DNA of 64,000 nucleotides, taken from NCBI GenBank assembly GCA_026419785.1, contig JAODTK010003254.1, positions 112,038 to 176,037 on the forward strand. The letters run 5' to 3'. The notes under the pieces were generated by a model, which had not been told where the DNA came from, ran no database searches, and worked only from the letters and a program-made list of their open reading frames with translations. Position numbers and translations under genes: made by a program. The DNA is from Sclerodactyla briareus (Eukaryota; Echinodermata; Holothuroidea; Dendrochirotida; Sclerodactylidae). Position 1 is the first letter of the stretch; each line of letters begins with the position of its first letter. This document shows positions 34,810-46,352 of the stretch, piece after piece.

Positions 34810-35116
34810 CAGTGGCGTAACTTAGGTAACCGCCGGGCACTTGGATTTCCTTCCCCCCCCCCCCCCAATAACCCAAACCAACTGCCCTAAGTACCCTACT
34901 AACACTGCATTCTATAATATACAAACCCTGCCTAAAGTTGGATATCTGTGCAATCCTGTGAGTCCAGTCGGGCCCTTTTTTTTCCTGTTACCGCGAGATT
35001 TTTTCCTGAATACGGATGAAGATTGTATCGCACCCATGATTGACGGGCGGGGCACATGGAGGTGGGCACCAATTTTCATGGCAGGTGTGCCCCACCCCCC
35101 CGTAGATCCGCCACTG
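34810..35116. mobile_element. small TIR element or chimera with CAGTGGCG ends
   Basis: The left end CAGTGGCGTAACTTAGG (34810) and the reversed right end CAGTGGCGGATCTACGG (35116) are similar. A 14-C run lies inside the left end and a C-run inside the right. Flanking 8-mers do not match, so the two ends may belong to different insertions or have lost the duplication. Confidence 0.5.
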
Positions 35117-36030
35117 CTCATTCGATTTTAAAAAATCGGATTGCATCAGAATGCAATGTTCATGTAAGTACAGTAGAATAACAAGACACAATTCCAATTT
35201 TGGCTGGCAATAAACCCCCTCAAGATGAGTAAATATAATTGTGACTTTTTTCCCGGCTTGCTCCATGGACTGAGAGTGCTAACACAAAATACCTAGGGCT
35301 ATACAATGAGTTCCCTCCTCCCTGAGGTCTATGGCTATAGTAGTGGGCTAGTAAGGATACCAGTTGCACTGTGTTCAAACTTTTTTAGCCTCACATCAGT
35401 GGTTTGCCGATGCAAACACTTGTAGGATTTCGTATGGCTGTATGGCTTTCGCGTGCTGTCAATATTGATTGATAGGAGGGACCAGAGCAGCTTGGCACTG
35501 CTAAACCAAAACATAGCCTAGGCTAGCTATAGCCTTTTCGGGGCTAATGGGTTTTGAGCCGATTTGACATCCATCCCCTTATAAGCACCATATTTACTTG
35601 TAAAGTGTCACCGATAACCACTTTTGTTTCTTTAGATTCTTCTTTCAGAGTCAGACATGTGACGTTTTATCAGTGACACTTATGGCAAGCAAATTCAAGG
35701 TTCGCATTTTATCTGTCTCCAGACCCATTTCCCTAGGTGGCTGTCCAGGTTGGGATGGGCCCGATCTTATCTTCACTCCATGGTTCTGTGTAAAGCAGTG
35801 ACCTTTCTCTGGGGCTCCTGGGGTTTGTTACGGGATATTTTTTGCAATTCACGTCTAATGATCCCATCTGTTTGCGGGAGCAGTTAGGTTGAATTTGCGC
35901 TTCCGCTCCTCTAGGCTCAGAGAAAGTGGTCGGTCCTGGGGGTCACTGATTGTCCTCTTCCGAAGGGGACTGAAATGCAGGTCTCGGGAGCAGGTCGGAT
36001 TGGCCACACCCCTGCCTCGATATCCTTCTG
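35117..36030. other. no gene recognised
   Basis: Mixed sequence. Frames at 35.86-36.26 kb overlap on both strands and lack motifs. Confidence 0.35.
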
Positions 36031-37060
36031 CACCAGCCAAAATAGATGGAATCGTTTTCGCTGGTGCTCATCCACGCTCAATACGGCCTGGTTTCCTTGA
36101 TGAGCCCTTGTTGGCTCCTTGAACGCATAGAATTTGAAATCAATCCTACCAGTTTTTGAGAAGCAAACACTACTTCTCCTCAAATTTGGTGCACAGTGCT
36201 GTGTTTCGGTCATATTGATGGTCCCTGACCTCCGTGCTTTCGGGCTGTTCAGCATTTTTTCTGGCTCTCCGCCTGAACTTTGTTCAAGGAGAACATGTGA
36301 TCACTTTGTTGTGTGTCTGGTCCTGTCCTATGTGCGGTTCGATATCTCCTGAACGTGAAGCTGTACCTTATTACTGAACTTAGTGTAGAAGGTGCACAAT
36401 GTACTGTTCATTCCGAAGAACCATACCATATTGCATACATTTGCATAATTAATGAAACTTGGCCTGAAGCTTCTGTACAGTATATCTCTTGATCAGTAGA
36501 TGCATTGGTGATGCGTCCCGCACATATAAAACTATAAAGTGTAGATAACTGATTAGATTTCCCATCATTATAATTTATGTGGCTAATTAATTAGTCCACT
36601 CGAATAATGTTATGCGATTTTTGTAAGTTGTTCAGATTTTCATGAAATTAGTGAGAGATGGGTTTATTATAGTCCCCGATGAATTTTACAAGCGGGACGA
36701 GGTCAACATAGGTCATTTAATGTGACTAATTTGCATTCAAGTAGTTCAATTTGCCTAATTTATGGAATTTTCCAGTTGGTTGAATTCTATGAAACTTGGT
36801 CGAGATGGTACAGCATTCGATCCTGATCATTAACAACATTTTTCGGTCACTGAAGGTCAATTAATGTGCCTATTTGCATAAATTAGGTCATTTTCCATAG
36901 TTTTATAAAAAGGACAATGATGATAGAATTTAGTGCAGTTTGTCATGGTCATTTCTGGATTCATTGGATCAACATCATCTGATGACAATGTCGAAGGTCA
37001 GAGTCGAGTCTTAAGAAAAATGTGCTTAATTTAGAAGTAATGGGCCAAGAACTAAGCATG
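36031..37060 (+). repeat. R2/R3-family repeat complex, first part
   Basis: The R2 anchor 'TTTGGTGCACAGTGCTGTG' occurs at about 36185. It is followed by diverged R3-type text in which 'TAATTTGCAT', 'TTTGCATAAATTAGG' and 'ATGAAACTTGG' recur with GGTCA motifs (36.43-36.95 kb). The R3 phrases recur at 39.05-39.7 and 62.76-62.88 kb. Confidence 0.6.
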
Positions 37061-37400
37061 GTTAGTTTTGATTCCTGCAGTGGCTCGCAGGGGGCAGGCA
37101 CGTTCCCTCTTGAAAACTTTTGCCCTCTCGGGGTGTTGCCCCCCAAATGAGATTTTGATTTTCGAAAAATATTCGGTAGTCAGTTATTCGACTACCAGTT
37201 TGAAATAGATCTGGGCAGTAATTGTGGCCAAATCCGCCTCAAATGTGATAAAAAAGTGAAAAAAAATTGTGATTCGTGCCGTGTCTAACGGTGGCTTTTG
37301 CCCTCGCTTTCTCATCATCGCTGCATGCTCTATTGAACTTGAACTCATTGGGCCCCCTAACTCATACATAGTTGTGAAGTGACATACTGAAATTGAACAA
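37061..37400. repeat. G/C-run element, second copy of the 10.8-kb family
   Basis: 'GGTGTTGCCCCCCAAATGAG' is followed by TTTTCGAAAAATATTC and 'TACCAGTTTGAAATAGATCT'. This matches, in order, the text at 10.84-10.91 kb. It interrupts the R2/R3 repeat complex. Confidence 0.55.
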
Positions 37401-37549
37401 CATCATTCTCCTTGACCTTTGAAACCCGCAGTCACCTCTTTTTGATTACTGAACCCACTTTAGCCTCCGGTCCGTTTCCGTCCTCTACCCTCGACACGCA
37501 CGATTTGGAACTGCAGTACGTAGCTTAGGAGCATCAATTTTCAAGGCTG

Positions 37550-37655
37550 TTTCTATCTATGCTAGCTATCCATCTCGTCCATCTATCCTTCCCATGATCT
37601 ATCCATCCACTCCATCCATCCATCCATCATCCATCCCTCCATCTATCTGTAAACT
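37550..37655 (+). repeat. (CCAT)n microsatellite, imperfect
   Basis: Imperfect repeats of CCAT/CTAT tetramers, with an unbroken run of CCAT units near 37606-37628. Confidence 0.9.
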
Positions 37656-37734
37656 TTTCTTTTTGGGACACCAATGTTTGTGCTTCGATTGAATCTCGAC
37701 GCAGACTTGTTTCACAATGTTTTTTTCACTGATG

Positions 37735-39040
37735 TGTCTTGTTAACTACCTACGGTCAAGGTCAAATGGCATTAAAGGGGCCCAATGGGCCATGATGGAA
37801 ACTGCAAAACGCTACTTCTACAAATTTTGGTGCACAGTGCTGATGTTCGGTCATAATGATGGCCTAGCATCCGTACCTCAGGGTACAGGAATTTTTTATT
37901 CATGGTCCCATTTGGGCCCGAGGCTCATTTTATGAATTTCAACACAATGGACTTCTCTAAATGCATCTCCTCCCACAAGCCTTTTTTTCTGTTAGTTTTC
38001 TTCAAAGTTACATGTAATGTTCCTTGGGTAGAGGGCCATTGGGGTGTTTAGGAATTTTGGGCCCAGGGCCCAGTTGGTGCAAAGGGTGCATTTTGGGCCA
38101 AGGGCCCATATGTGAAATATCCAAAATCTTGTTATCCTACAATTTAGTTGCACAGTGCTGATGTTGGTCATATGTGGTCTAATAGACATACCTTTGGGGT
38201 GTACAGGATTTTTTGTCCCAAGGTCCGACTTTTTTATATTTCACCATTGGTGCTTGAAATGCATCTCCTCCCCCCCAATCTTCAATTGTTTTCCTTCAAG
38301 TTACAGGTAATGGTCTTTGGTTTTATAGGTGGGGCCATGGGGGTTTGTTCAAGAATTTTGGGCCGTGCCCAGTTGGGCCTAGGCCATTATATTAAATAAG
38401 TAATTCTTGTATCTCCTACAAATTAGTTTGCACCATGCTGATGTTAGGTCATACTGATGGTCTACTCTTACCTCTGGGTGTTCAGAGATTGGGACGCATG
38501 CCTAGTGTGTGCCCGATGCCCACTATGTGGGTCGGCAAAATTGCTTCTCCCTTCCAATTTTGGTGCCCATTACTGACATTCGGTCATAATGGGATGGATG
38601 GTCTAACAGTCTTATCTCTGGTGTGTTCATGAGTTTTTGATTCCGGTCCCACCTGGGCCCGAAGGCCCATTTATGAAATTTCAACACAATGGTACTTGAA
38701 AAGCATTTCCTTCAACAGTACCAATTGATTTTTTCTTTAAAAGTATAGTTACAGTAAGGTTAAGTTAGTGGTCCATTGGGTGTTAGCGAACTTCTGGCTG
38801 ACGGTGTCAATGGTGCCTAGGGCGCATCATGTTTACATCATGTGCAAAATACTAATCACACATTTTGATGCACAAGTCAGTGCTGATGTTTGATCAGAAT
38901 GAGGGTTCTAGTAGCTGTTTTTTTTCAGGGCCCATCACGTGCAATCAGGTAGGACTAATTCGAGTGTGTCAAACACTGCCTTTTGGCCCCCAAACCGTCA
39001 TTCGTGAGGGAGGTAACCACAAAAAACTTGGACAGGATGA
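37735..39040 (+). repeat. R2-family tandem array (four to five diverged units)
   Basis: The anchor TTGCACAGTGCTGATG or a variant occurs near 37830, 38148, 38428, 38562 (partial) and 38868. Most intervals are about 280-320 bp, with one half-unit. Between anchors the same ordered phrases recur: 'GGTCATAATGATGG', 'TACAGGAATTTTTT', 'CCCATTTTATGAATTTCA', 'GCATCTCCTCCC', 'AGTTACATGTAATG' and 'CCTTGGGTAGAGGGCC'. A GGTCAAGGTCAAATGGCATT leader at about 37754 precedes the array as it does at 8.69 kb. Confidence 0.85.
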
Positions 39041-39735
39041 CAGGTAGATGCAACTGATTAGATTTCTAGCTGAAAATATGCTAATTAAGTGGTTCAATTT
39101 GAATAATTATTGTGAATATTCCGAGTTGTCAGATTTTCACAGAACTTAGTGGATGTGGCTACCATGGTCCGAGAAATTTACTGGAGGGTCATTTACATGT
39201 GTCTAATTTGCATATTTTATGCAATTTTCGCGAAAGTTCGGGGGATTTCCACAAAACTTGGGAGATGTATCCACCTTTGATTCAGATCATTTGAAGGTAC
39301 CTCCGGGGACCGTATAGGGTCATTATGTGGCCTAATTTGCATAATATATTCCAATTTCCAACTTGGTAAGAATTCGCCAAACTCAGTAGGTATGGTCTGT
39401 AACATTTTCTGGATCTGATGTGTTGATGTTCAGGAAATTGAATTCCATCATACAGCTTCTGTTAGAATAAAAGCACAAAGGAACGAGGTAAACCATAGCT
39501 CCTGTGACACATTTACTGCTGTTATTAGGCACATTGTATGTGCCTAATTTGCATAATTATTCCAATTTCATACTTGGTAAGAATTTCGCCAAACTCAGTA
39601 GGTATGGCCGTTAACATTTTCTGAATCTGATGTGATTGATGTTACTGAATGTGATTGGAATCCTATATAATAGCTTCTGTTAGAATGAAGCACTGCGAAG
39701 GAGTAAACAATAGCTCCTGAGATAATAGCCTGTGT
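39041..39735 (+). repeat. R3-family tandem repeat (about 212-bp period)
   Basis: Unit A (about 39326-39537) and unit B (about 39538-39730) share 'CCTAATTTGCATAAT', 'TTGGTAAGAATT', 'CGCCAAACTCAGTAGGTATG', 'TAACATTTTCTG', 'AGCTTCTGTTAGAAT' and 'ATAGCTCCTG' in order, about 212 bp apart. A more diverged unit lies before them (39.06-39.3 kb). Confidence 0.85.
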
Positions 39736-40210
39736 TGTATGCTGCCCACAAGAAAAACCTCTCTTACCCCCCCCCCCCACCCCCCACCCACCCCCCCCAA
39801 CAATTTTGAATTAGGTTGATAGACATTTCCAAAAATACTGAACATTTTCCCCCCTCTCTTCGTGCCGGGAGCGGGACACATGTTGGAGGGTTTCCTAACG
39901 ATATAGTTGGGACTCCTTGAATCTGCGTGCGGGAAGTTTGCGGTGTGTGGGGATGGGGGGGAGGATGTTGGTTGCCTGGGCGGGGGGGGGGGGAGGGGGG
40001 AGGAATGTCCTGGATGCCTGGAAAAAAAAGGCAATGAATAATGAAGGAAAAGATTTAAAGGGCAAAGAAGCCCGGCTGCTGAGGGATTTAGAACATTTAA
40101 GGTGGATTTTAGTTAAGAAGTGAGTGACTGAGTGCTGAAACTTTTCAACTTTGGGTTTTATGGAGAGAAGAGTTGGGCGGGCGGGGGGCATGAAGAGGGA
40201 AAAAAAACCA
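39736..40210. repeat. G/C-run low-complexity element
   Basis: C-runs at 39769-39800 face G-runs at 39953-39999 across 150-200 bp, so the ends are roughly self-complementary. The overlapping 123-, 98- and 68-codon frames here are proline- or glycine-rich artefacts of these runs. Confidence 0.5.
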
Positions 40211-41810
40211 ATTAGGGGACTTTTGTAATAAGAGCAAACTTATTGGTCCCAGTTATTTCAGGATTTATATGTGTTATTGTGAAAATATGTGATGTTCGTT
40301 TGAATGATGATGGTATGCGTGAAACTAAAGTAGTTGGTGTGTGTAGGGTAGTGAATAATAGAAACCCACCGAATCGAGCAACCAGAACGGAGACACTTTT
40401 TGGCGATAGCTTGTTTAAAAAAAACGCTCTCCGGATACTGAAAATATTAGACCCTTAGCTACAAAATGCCACCAAATTTAGGTTTGTAGGGTACACTTTG
40501 AAAATATAACAGGTTGACCTTTTGTACCGAATGAACAACATTTGGATACTTCCATTAATTATCATGCTGGAGAGTGGTCTATCTTCCGTTTATATTATTG
40601 TTGGGACGTCTATGGTCCAGCAGCACAATGTGCGAAGGTGAGACCAGACAGAATGTTCGAGACCAGAAAGAAAGGTTTCGAGACACAGGCTGGACCTAGA
40701 CCGAGACCAGCGGAAAAAACATCTAAATTTGCAGTACTAAAACCCTGCAAATGTGTAGTAAATATAGCCCATTTCGGCTGTAGGTTGCTTTATTTCTCTG
40801 AAGAGTGACGAACAGCAATCAATGAATATAAATTGTTCGTCCAATTAGTTGTGGAGGACACGAATGAAGGAAATGAAACTTTCCACAACTAACATCATAA
40901 CATGCTAATTAATGAATATGATTCTGAATTTTACTGAGCACTGTATCACAGAATTAGGTAGAAATGGAAACATGACTGTTACTGAAAGTCCCCCAGTGAC
41001 GGCATGACTATGTGAATGGGAGGAAGAAGAGGGGGACTGTTGGGGAATGGTATGTATTCTTCAATGTATAGAAAACTGAGATAAAAAAAGGCTTCCCAAA
41101 GCTTCATCAACCTGGAACTCATTAGATAGATGCGTGGCGCTATACTCTATAGTGTTGTCAGTTGAAATGTGAATACCTACTGGAATACCATAATTGTCAA
41201 TCTAAGAGAATTCTAAATGAGAATTCCCAGGAAATTCAGGGAGCTTTTTCACCCCACCATTTGGACCATTTCGAGTAAAACAACGTGCTGGGTATAAAAA
41301 AAATTTATATTCTTTCAAAACAACATTTAATAGCCGCGCAATTGAATGCAAAACAATCATGGAATGTTGTCATCAGCACACTTTGGGAGAGTTTCATTTT
41401 GGCGTTTTCAATTGAATTCTGCATCATACCATCAATCGATGAACTCTCCGGGCAAGAGCGCATTTGTGTGCGGGAATTGTCTAAGACCGAGTGGCTAAGT
41501 GGCTGGGAACCATGAGGCCAACATCTGGATTCATTCTGCATGTCGGCCAAGTGACATTGAGCTTAGTAACATCTTAAATATGTTGTCGTCATTAACAATT
41601 CGACAATGGAGTGGGGAAAGTTAACAACTGCAAACGGTTGTGGACTTTCCCGGTGAACCTCATGGTAAAGCAAAAAAAAAGGAAAATCCACCATACCACT
41701 CCAATACAGCCACTAGCCTCAGCTTAGCTGATGAGTTTTTCACAATCAACCCATGGTTTGACACGAGTTTTATGACTGAAAATATTGCGCAAATGCTCTC
41801 ATGTTCGAGA
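40211..41810. other. no gene recognised
   Basis: Frames of 71-88 codons are present (for example 40542-40808 plus) but show no domain. No repeat structure was matched. Confidence 0.35.
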
Positions 41811-41814
41811 AAAC

Positions 41815-42395
41815 TGCCACATTGTTATGGCGCAAGAAAAGGGGATATATTACAGGAAGAAATATATCTTCTCTATTGCTAAAATATATGCCATATCAAG
41901 AATAATTTTCTGATGTGGGAAATATTTTATTCACCATGGAAAATATTGTTCCCCTCAAATAAATCCTTTTCGGGAGCACAAAATAATTTTCGATGATTAA
42001 AATTGTGGGTGAAGAATGTTTTCCCAGTGAAAAATATATGTGGATTTTTTTCCTTATATTTTTGCAACAAATAATTGTTGGCAACAAAATATACGTTAGC
42101 ACCGAAAATTTGTTGCTAAAAGATATGTAATCCCGAGAGAAAGAAATTATGTTGGCAAAGATTTATTTTGTTTCCAGTGAAATATATGTGCAAGGAAAAT
42201 AATCATATTGTTCTAACAAAATGGTGTTTGTCACCCAAATTTTTCCATTGCAGATATTGTCCATTAACAGAAACTTTTCGAACACGAATATTGTAGATAC
42301 TAGAAAAAATGTTAAAAACCAAAAATATATTTGGGCTATATATTTGCGGTCAGAAATATGTTGCACGAAAAAATAAATAGATTATCAACGTAGCC
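41815..42395. repeat. left arm of a large AT-rich inverted repeat
   Basis: Read against the reverse complement of 46353-46868, this arm keeps the same order. The pairs are 'GCGCAAGAAAAGGGGATATA' and 'GCGCGAGAAAAGGGAATTAT', 'CTATTGCTAAAATATATG' in both, 'TGTTCCCCTCAAATAAA' and 'TGTTCCCCTCAAAAAAA', and 'TTGCAACAAATAATTGTT' in both. It ends 'ATTATCAACGTAGCCTC' against 'ATCATCAACGTAGTCTT'. The arm is AT-rich with many ATATAT and TTGCAAC words. Frames across it are not credible genes. Confidence 0.85.
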
Positions 42396-43276
42396 TCATG
42401 GACAGACCGTGGCCGTGAAATGCACGTGAATCTACAGTTACTGTACTGAGGTACTTGAGTGGCATTCCGTCAACCTGAAACCGCGGCTTTCCACTTTTCG
42501 TACTATATGGATACCGATTTTAAGGGCTGATATAGGAAGACACTGATTATGAGGAATAGGCAATACTCCAACCGGGACTATATTTTTTCAGTGGGTTTAT
42601 CATATGATGGTGCATGCTTGGTAGAAATCGAGGGGGTCCAGAATAGACGAATGAAATGCATCGCAAGTGATTCCATTCCCTGGAGATGTCGTAAATTGTG
42701 AAAGTTGGATATAATAGCTCCATGGTTGGAACACAGATGACCGGAGGCATGCTCGCGTATTTTTTTTCAGGATAATTGAGGGCCAGAGCTATAGAATGTC
42801 ACTGTTTAGGCGAATCATTGAAACTTGATATTTCCGACATTATTTAATTATTTACTATTCCCCCATTACCATGCGTTCAACGGCAAACTAGAAACTGCGG
42901 CGACGGCGCGAGAACTTTAAGCCATATTATCCAATCCTAACATTGATTGCGAGCAAATGTGCAAATTTCATTGGACATCCAGTTTGCATTCAACCTTCCT
43001 CAGAAAAAAAAAAAACCTTGCTGGCCCGGCATCGCGACGGGTTTTCCGTTGCAGTGTGGCGTGTATGCTGATGAGTAGTTAAATAATACTACTACTAATT
43101 TCGATTATAAGTTCGTAGGATAATATGAGGGACGCCAGTACGCAATCAGTTGGAGAAGCTGTCCAACTTGATGATTCGGCCATTAGGACAGGGGGATTGC
43201 AAACTTGTCTGCACGGCACCTAGGAACGAATGCTCCCCCAATACTCCCGTAACAGTGTCCCCAACTCAAATGTTTA
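42396..43276. other. spacer between outer inverted repeat and inner transposon
   Basis: No frame with a domain. It does not match the corresponding right-hand spacer (46078-46352) by eye. If the outer arms bound one element, this would be its internal sequence. Confidence 0.4.
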
Positions 43277-43837
43277 AGGCGCTTTCACACCGACGCGCGA
43301 CGCGCGCGATACGACGCGATAAAAAAAAGTTGAAAACAATAAAGATGGAGTGAGGCCTTTCACACCGGGCGCGACGCGATGCGGCGCGACGCGACGCGAC
43401 TTCTTCCAGTTGAAATAATTTCAACTTTGGCGGCTTGTCGCCGAGTGTCGCGAGCGATATTTTTCGGTGACCAATTATCGCGCTCTGTAATATCACATGA
43501 TCGGTTAGGAAAATGTCCATTATATAGTTCTAGAAACGTGGATATCATGGATGTATAGGAGAAGGAACCGGGATGGTTATTACCCGGTGGGAATGGAGGC
43601 TGATAAAGAAAATTATGGTGATTGTCACTATAGAAGGGGCGAGAGTGGGAAAAAGCCGAAGAAGAAAGAGGTGACAATTAAAATGAAAGTGAGCAGATAG
43701 GGATAGAGGCAGCGGCGTATTTACAGGGGGCCTGGGTGCATGTCATTCTCCCATCCCATCAGCTTCGGCCAGAAAAATGGAAGCATGCATTACTGCGGCT
43801 CACTGCCACTTCCGTAGCCAGCTTTTACCACAGGGGG

Positions 43838-43945
43838 AGTTCGTCCACTATCTAAAGGGGAGCGCCACCATCGGTTGGCACGGGGCGTCAATAAAATTTT
43901 GACTTTTCAAACCCCCCAGGTGACCGGAAACGGCACTTCCCGAGT
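43838..43945 (-). repeat. family M copy (reverse) inside the Harbinger-like element
   Basis: 'AGCGCCACCATCGGTTGGCA' (43861-43880) and 'GACCGGAAACGGCACTTCCC' (43922-43941) are the reverse of the family M order seen at 20.23-20.31 kb. Confidence 0.6.
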
Positions 43946-44091
43946 GTTTTAAGCAAGAAGAGTTCAGCCCTCGTTTCGAAATTCACCTCGCTTTTTGGAA
44001 CACTTGAAAAACATTGAGGTAGGGGTGAACATCCTTCAGCCCTCTCTTTCTTTTTTTTCATCGCCACCACTAGATAAGTGTTCATCCATCA

Positions 44092-44495
44092 TGAACTGAT
44101 GACACCTATCTTTCCTTCCAACCTTCTGTGAATGAAAGAAAAAAAACCGTGATTAACAATACTCTTTTATTGGAATTCAGTCTCCCAAAAACTGAAAAGT
44201 GGGTACTGTGATTATATAGATGATTCAGAGACTGCTCGGCACATATGGCAAACTTCAACTGGCTTCGGAGTGTTGCCCCCCCCCCCCCACAGTAACCCTC
44301 AGATCATCGTGGAAATGTTGCGAATTTGCCATTTTATGAACTGGTGAACACCTATCTTTCCTTCAAACATTCTGGCCAATGAAGAAAAAACACATGATCA
44401 ACAATACATAAAATATCCCTTTTATTGGAATCCAGTCTCGTAAAAACTGAAAAGTGGGTACTGTGATTATATAGATGATTCAAAGACTGAGGCGC
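44092..44495 (+). repeat. 150-bp direct repeat, 246-bp offset
   Basis: From 'GAACTGATGACACCTATC' (44092) and 'GAACTGGTGAACACCTATC' (44338) the two stretches match for about 150 bp. Both include 'CTTTTATTGGAATNCAGTCT', 'AAAAACTGAAAAGTGGG' and 'ATTATATAGATGATTCA'. The intervening segment contains an 11-C run. Confidence 0.9.
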
Positions 44496-44639
44496 AATGC
44501 CATGAACACTAAATTCGGATTTTTACTCATCATTTTTCCAAATTTTAAAACAAAATCGCGTATTTTGCCAGAAATTTCAACTTCTACGTCTGGATTTATC
44601 GATGACATAATCTCGTCAGTTTGCGTATAAGTAGGGGGT

Positions 44640-45900
44640 TTCGTGTACAGATGCTATTTTAACACTTGTCCATGACATTGTTTTAGGTTTGAATTGTAAA
44701 GACACCACAATTGCCAAAGTTTTATTTCTCGATTTCTCGAGTGCTTTTAATACTGTCTTGCCAAATTATTTAATCAATGATCTTTCGAATTTTGGTATCG
44801 AACCATGGCTTGTTCATTGGATCGCCAATTTTCTACAGGGATGGTCACGACAAGTCAAGATTGAGAAAGGTCTTTCTGATACCTCCGATAATAAAATCGG
44901 TGTTCCACAAGGTGGCCCACTATCAGCATTGCTTTTCATAATGTATACGAATGAAATCCAGTCAAGTTCGAATTGCTCTGTGATTAAGTATGCTGACGAT
45001 ACCGCTATTTGTTTGTAGAATCTCTAAACACACACACAATAGAGATAATGGTATGTATAAGTCGTTTATTTCTGATATTACTTATGTGTGTGAGCAGAAA
45101 AATCTTATTCTGAATCCAACGAAATCAGAGGAAATGGTGTTTGAAAATATTAACATCAAGCATTGTCGGTATCATCGAAACTAAATCTGAAAAACTTACA
45201 ATTGACAAATCTCAAGTCGAACGTGTTCAGATACTATATATCTTGGCGTGCGTATTGATAAAAACTAACATTCACTGCCCATGTTTCTAATGTATTACGA
45301 AGAGTATATACATAGTATCTACATTACGTATCTTGTTCCCTATTTTAAATTAGATGTGAGATCACATCAATTTTGCCTCATATATTACGACTCCGTGCCG
45401 GTTTGGTAATCAATTCCTACTCCACACTTCCTCTCCCCGTGATGACATAAATTAGAGCATTCCTGAAATATGTGCTCGAATTTTCAAGTGAGACATGAGA
45501 GTATTATGACCAGGTCAATAGTGCTGCAAGCGTGAATTCATTAGACTTGCTGAAATTGTTCACCGAGAGGAAAATCACCCACTTCACGCAGAACTGAAAT
45601 CTCTCTGTCTTCATACTAACTATAATCACAGGCATCGTGCATTAACTCCAGAATATCGAGTGCAAGCTTTCAAAAACTCATTTATATACAGAGAATCTAT
45701 TTTCATTCAAAATGATACTTTGAACGACTTCATTCAATTGCTACATATTTCCACATATTCTCTTTCACTCTTTTAAATATTCGGATACTAACTTCTAACT
45801 TTTATATTTCTAATAATTGTATATATATTTTTGTATTTTAATCATTTTCCTATTATGAGTTGTAATTTTGCAATTTATACTGGAATAAACAAACTGAAAC
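44640..45900 (+). pseudogene. 5'-truncated LINE (jockey/CR1-group) reverse transcriptase pseudogene
   Basis: The plus frame up to 45018 encodes reverse transcriptase fingers and palm. It has 'LTLVHDIVL', then 'AKVLFLDFSSAFNT' with the first catalytic Asp, then 'GVPQGGPLSALLFIMYTNE', then 'YADDTAI' with the catalytic Asp pair. A stop follows. After a frame change, 'NLILNPTKSEEMVF' (about 45100-45140) and 'LTIDKSQVERVQ' (about 45197-45232), then a broken LGVRIDK segment, continue the thumb. Later stops and frameshifts accumulate, but RVQAFKNSFIYRES-like text near 45660-45690 and an AATAAACAAACTGAAAC tail (about 45884-45900) mark the 3' end. Endonuclease and ORF1 are absent. Motifs support an inactive LINE nested in the Harbinger-like element. 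Confidence 0.92.
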
Positions 45901-46352
45901 TAAGTGATTTAGGCAGTGTATAGCTATTACATATAAGTGCTCTACGATCACATGACAAAATATCTCTCGCGCGCGCCACAAAAACATCGCTGAGCGATAA
46001 AAACATCGCCCGCCGGTGTGAAAGGTCCTGCCACCTCTTTATCGCGTCGCGTCGCGCCCTGTGTGAAAGCGCCTTTACTGTTACTAATACAAGGCCGAGT
46101 GGGATCAGCAGGAGCTGGCATCCCTGTTCCGGCCGTCGAGAGAGCGGGGAATATGTCACTCCAGGGATCTGGGTCCCAGTTCAGGCCAGCTACTACAAGG
46201 CCTAGTAGTAGTAGATGTCGCACACATCACTTTAAGTTCAAGTTGAAGGTTTCTGTGGTAGTTTCGCGTCGTTGTGTGCACAGGAAGCATGGCGTGATCA
46301 GGGAAATGCTATGCTAGTGGAAACGATGAATCACTGAAACGACTCACTGAAC

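Larger units (their letters stand above)
43277..46074. mobile_element. Harbinger-like TIR element with TTA target duplication, carrying a nested LINE
   Basis: The left end AGGCGCTTTCACAC (43277 on) and the reverse of the right end (46074 back) are identical for 14 bases. GC-rich CGACGCG repeats follow in both. TTA flanks each side (43274-43276 and 46075-46077), the 3-bp duplication usual for PIF/Harbinger elements. A second inner pair, AGGCCTTTCACACC (43353 on) and GGACCTTTCACACCGG (46027 back in reverse), repeats the terminal motif inside each end, so the termini are doubled. No transposase was recognised, which points to a non-autonomous element of which about 1.3 kb is a later LINE insertion. 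Confidence 0.85.

Noticed and set aside
34810-35116. Confident single TIR transposon
   Set aside because: The ends are similar but the flanking 8-mers ACTGATAA and CTCATTCG do not match, so borders are kept tentative.
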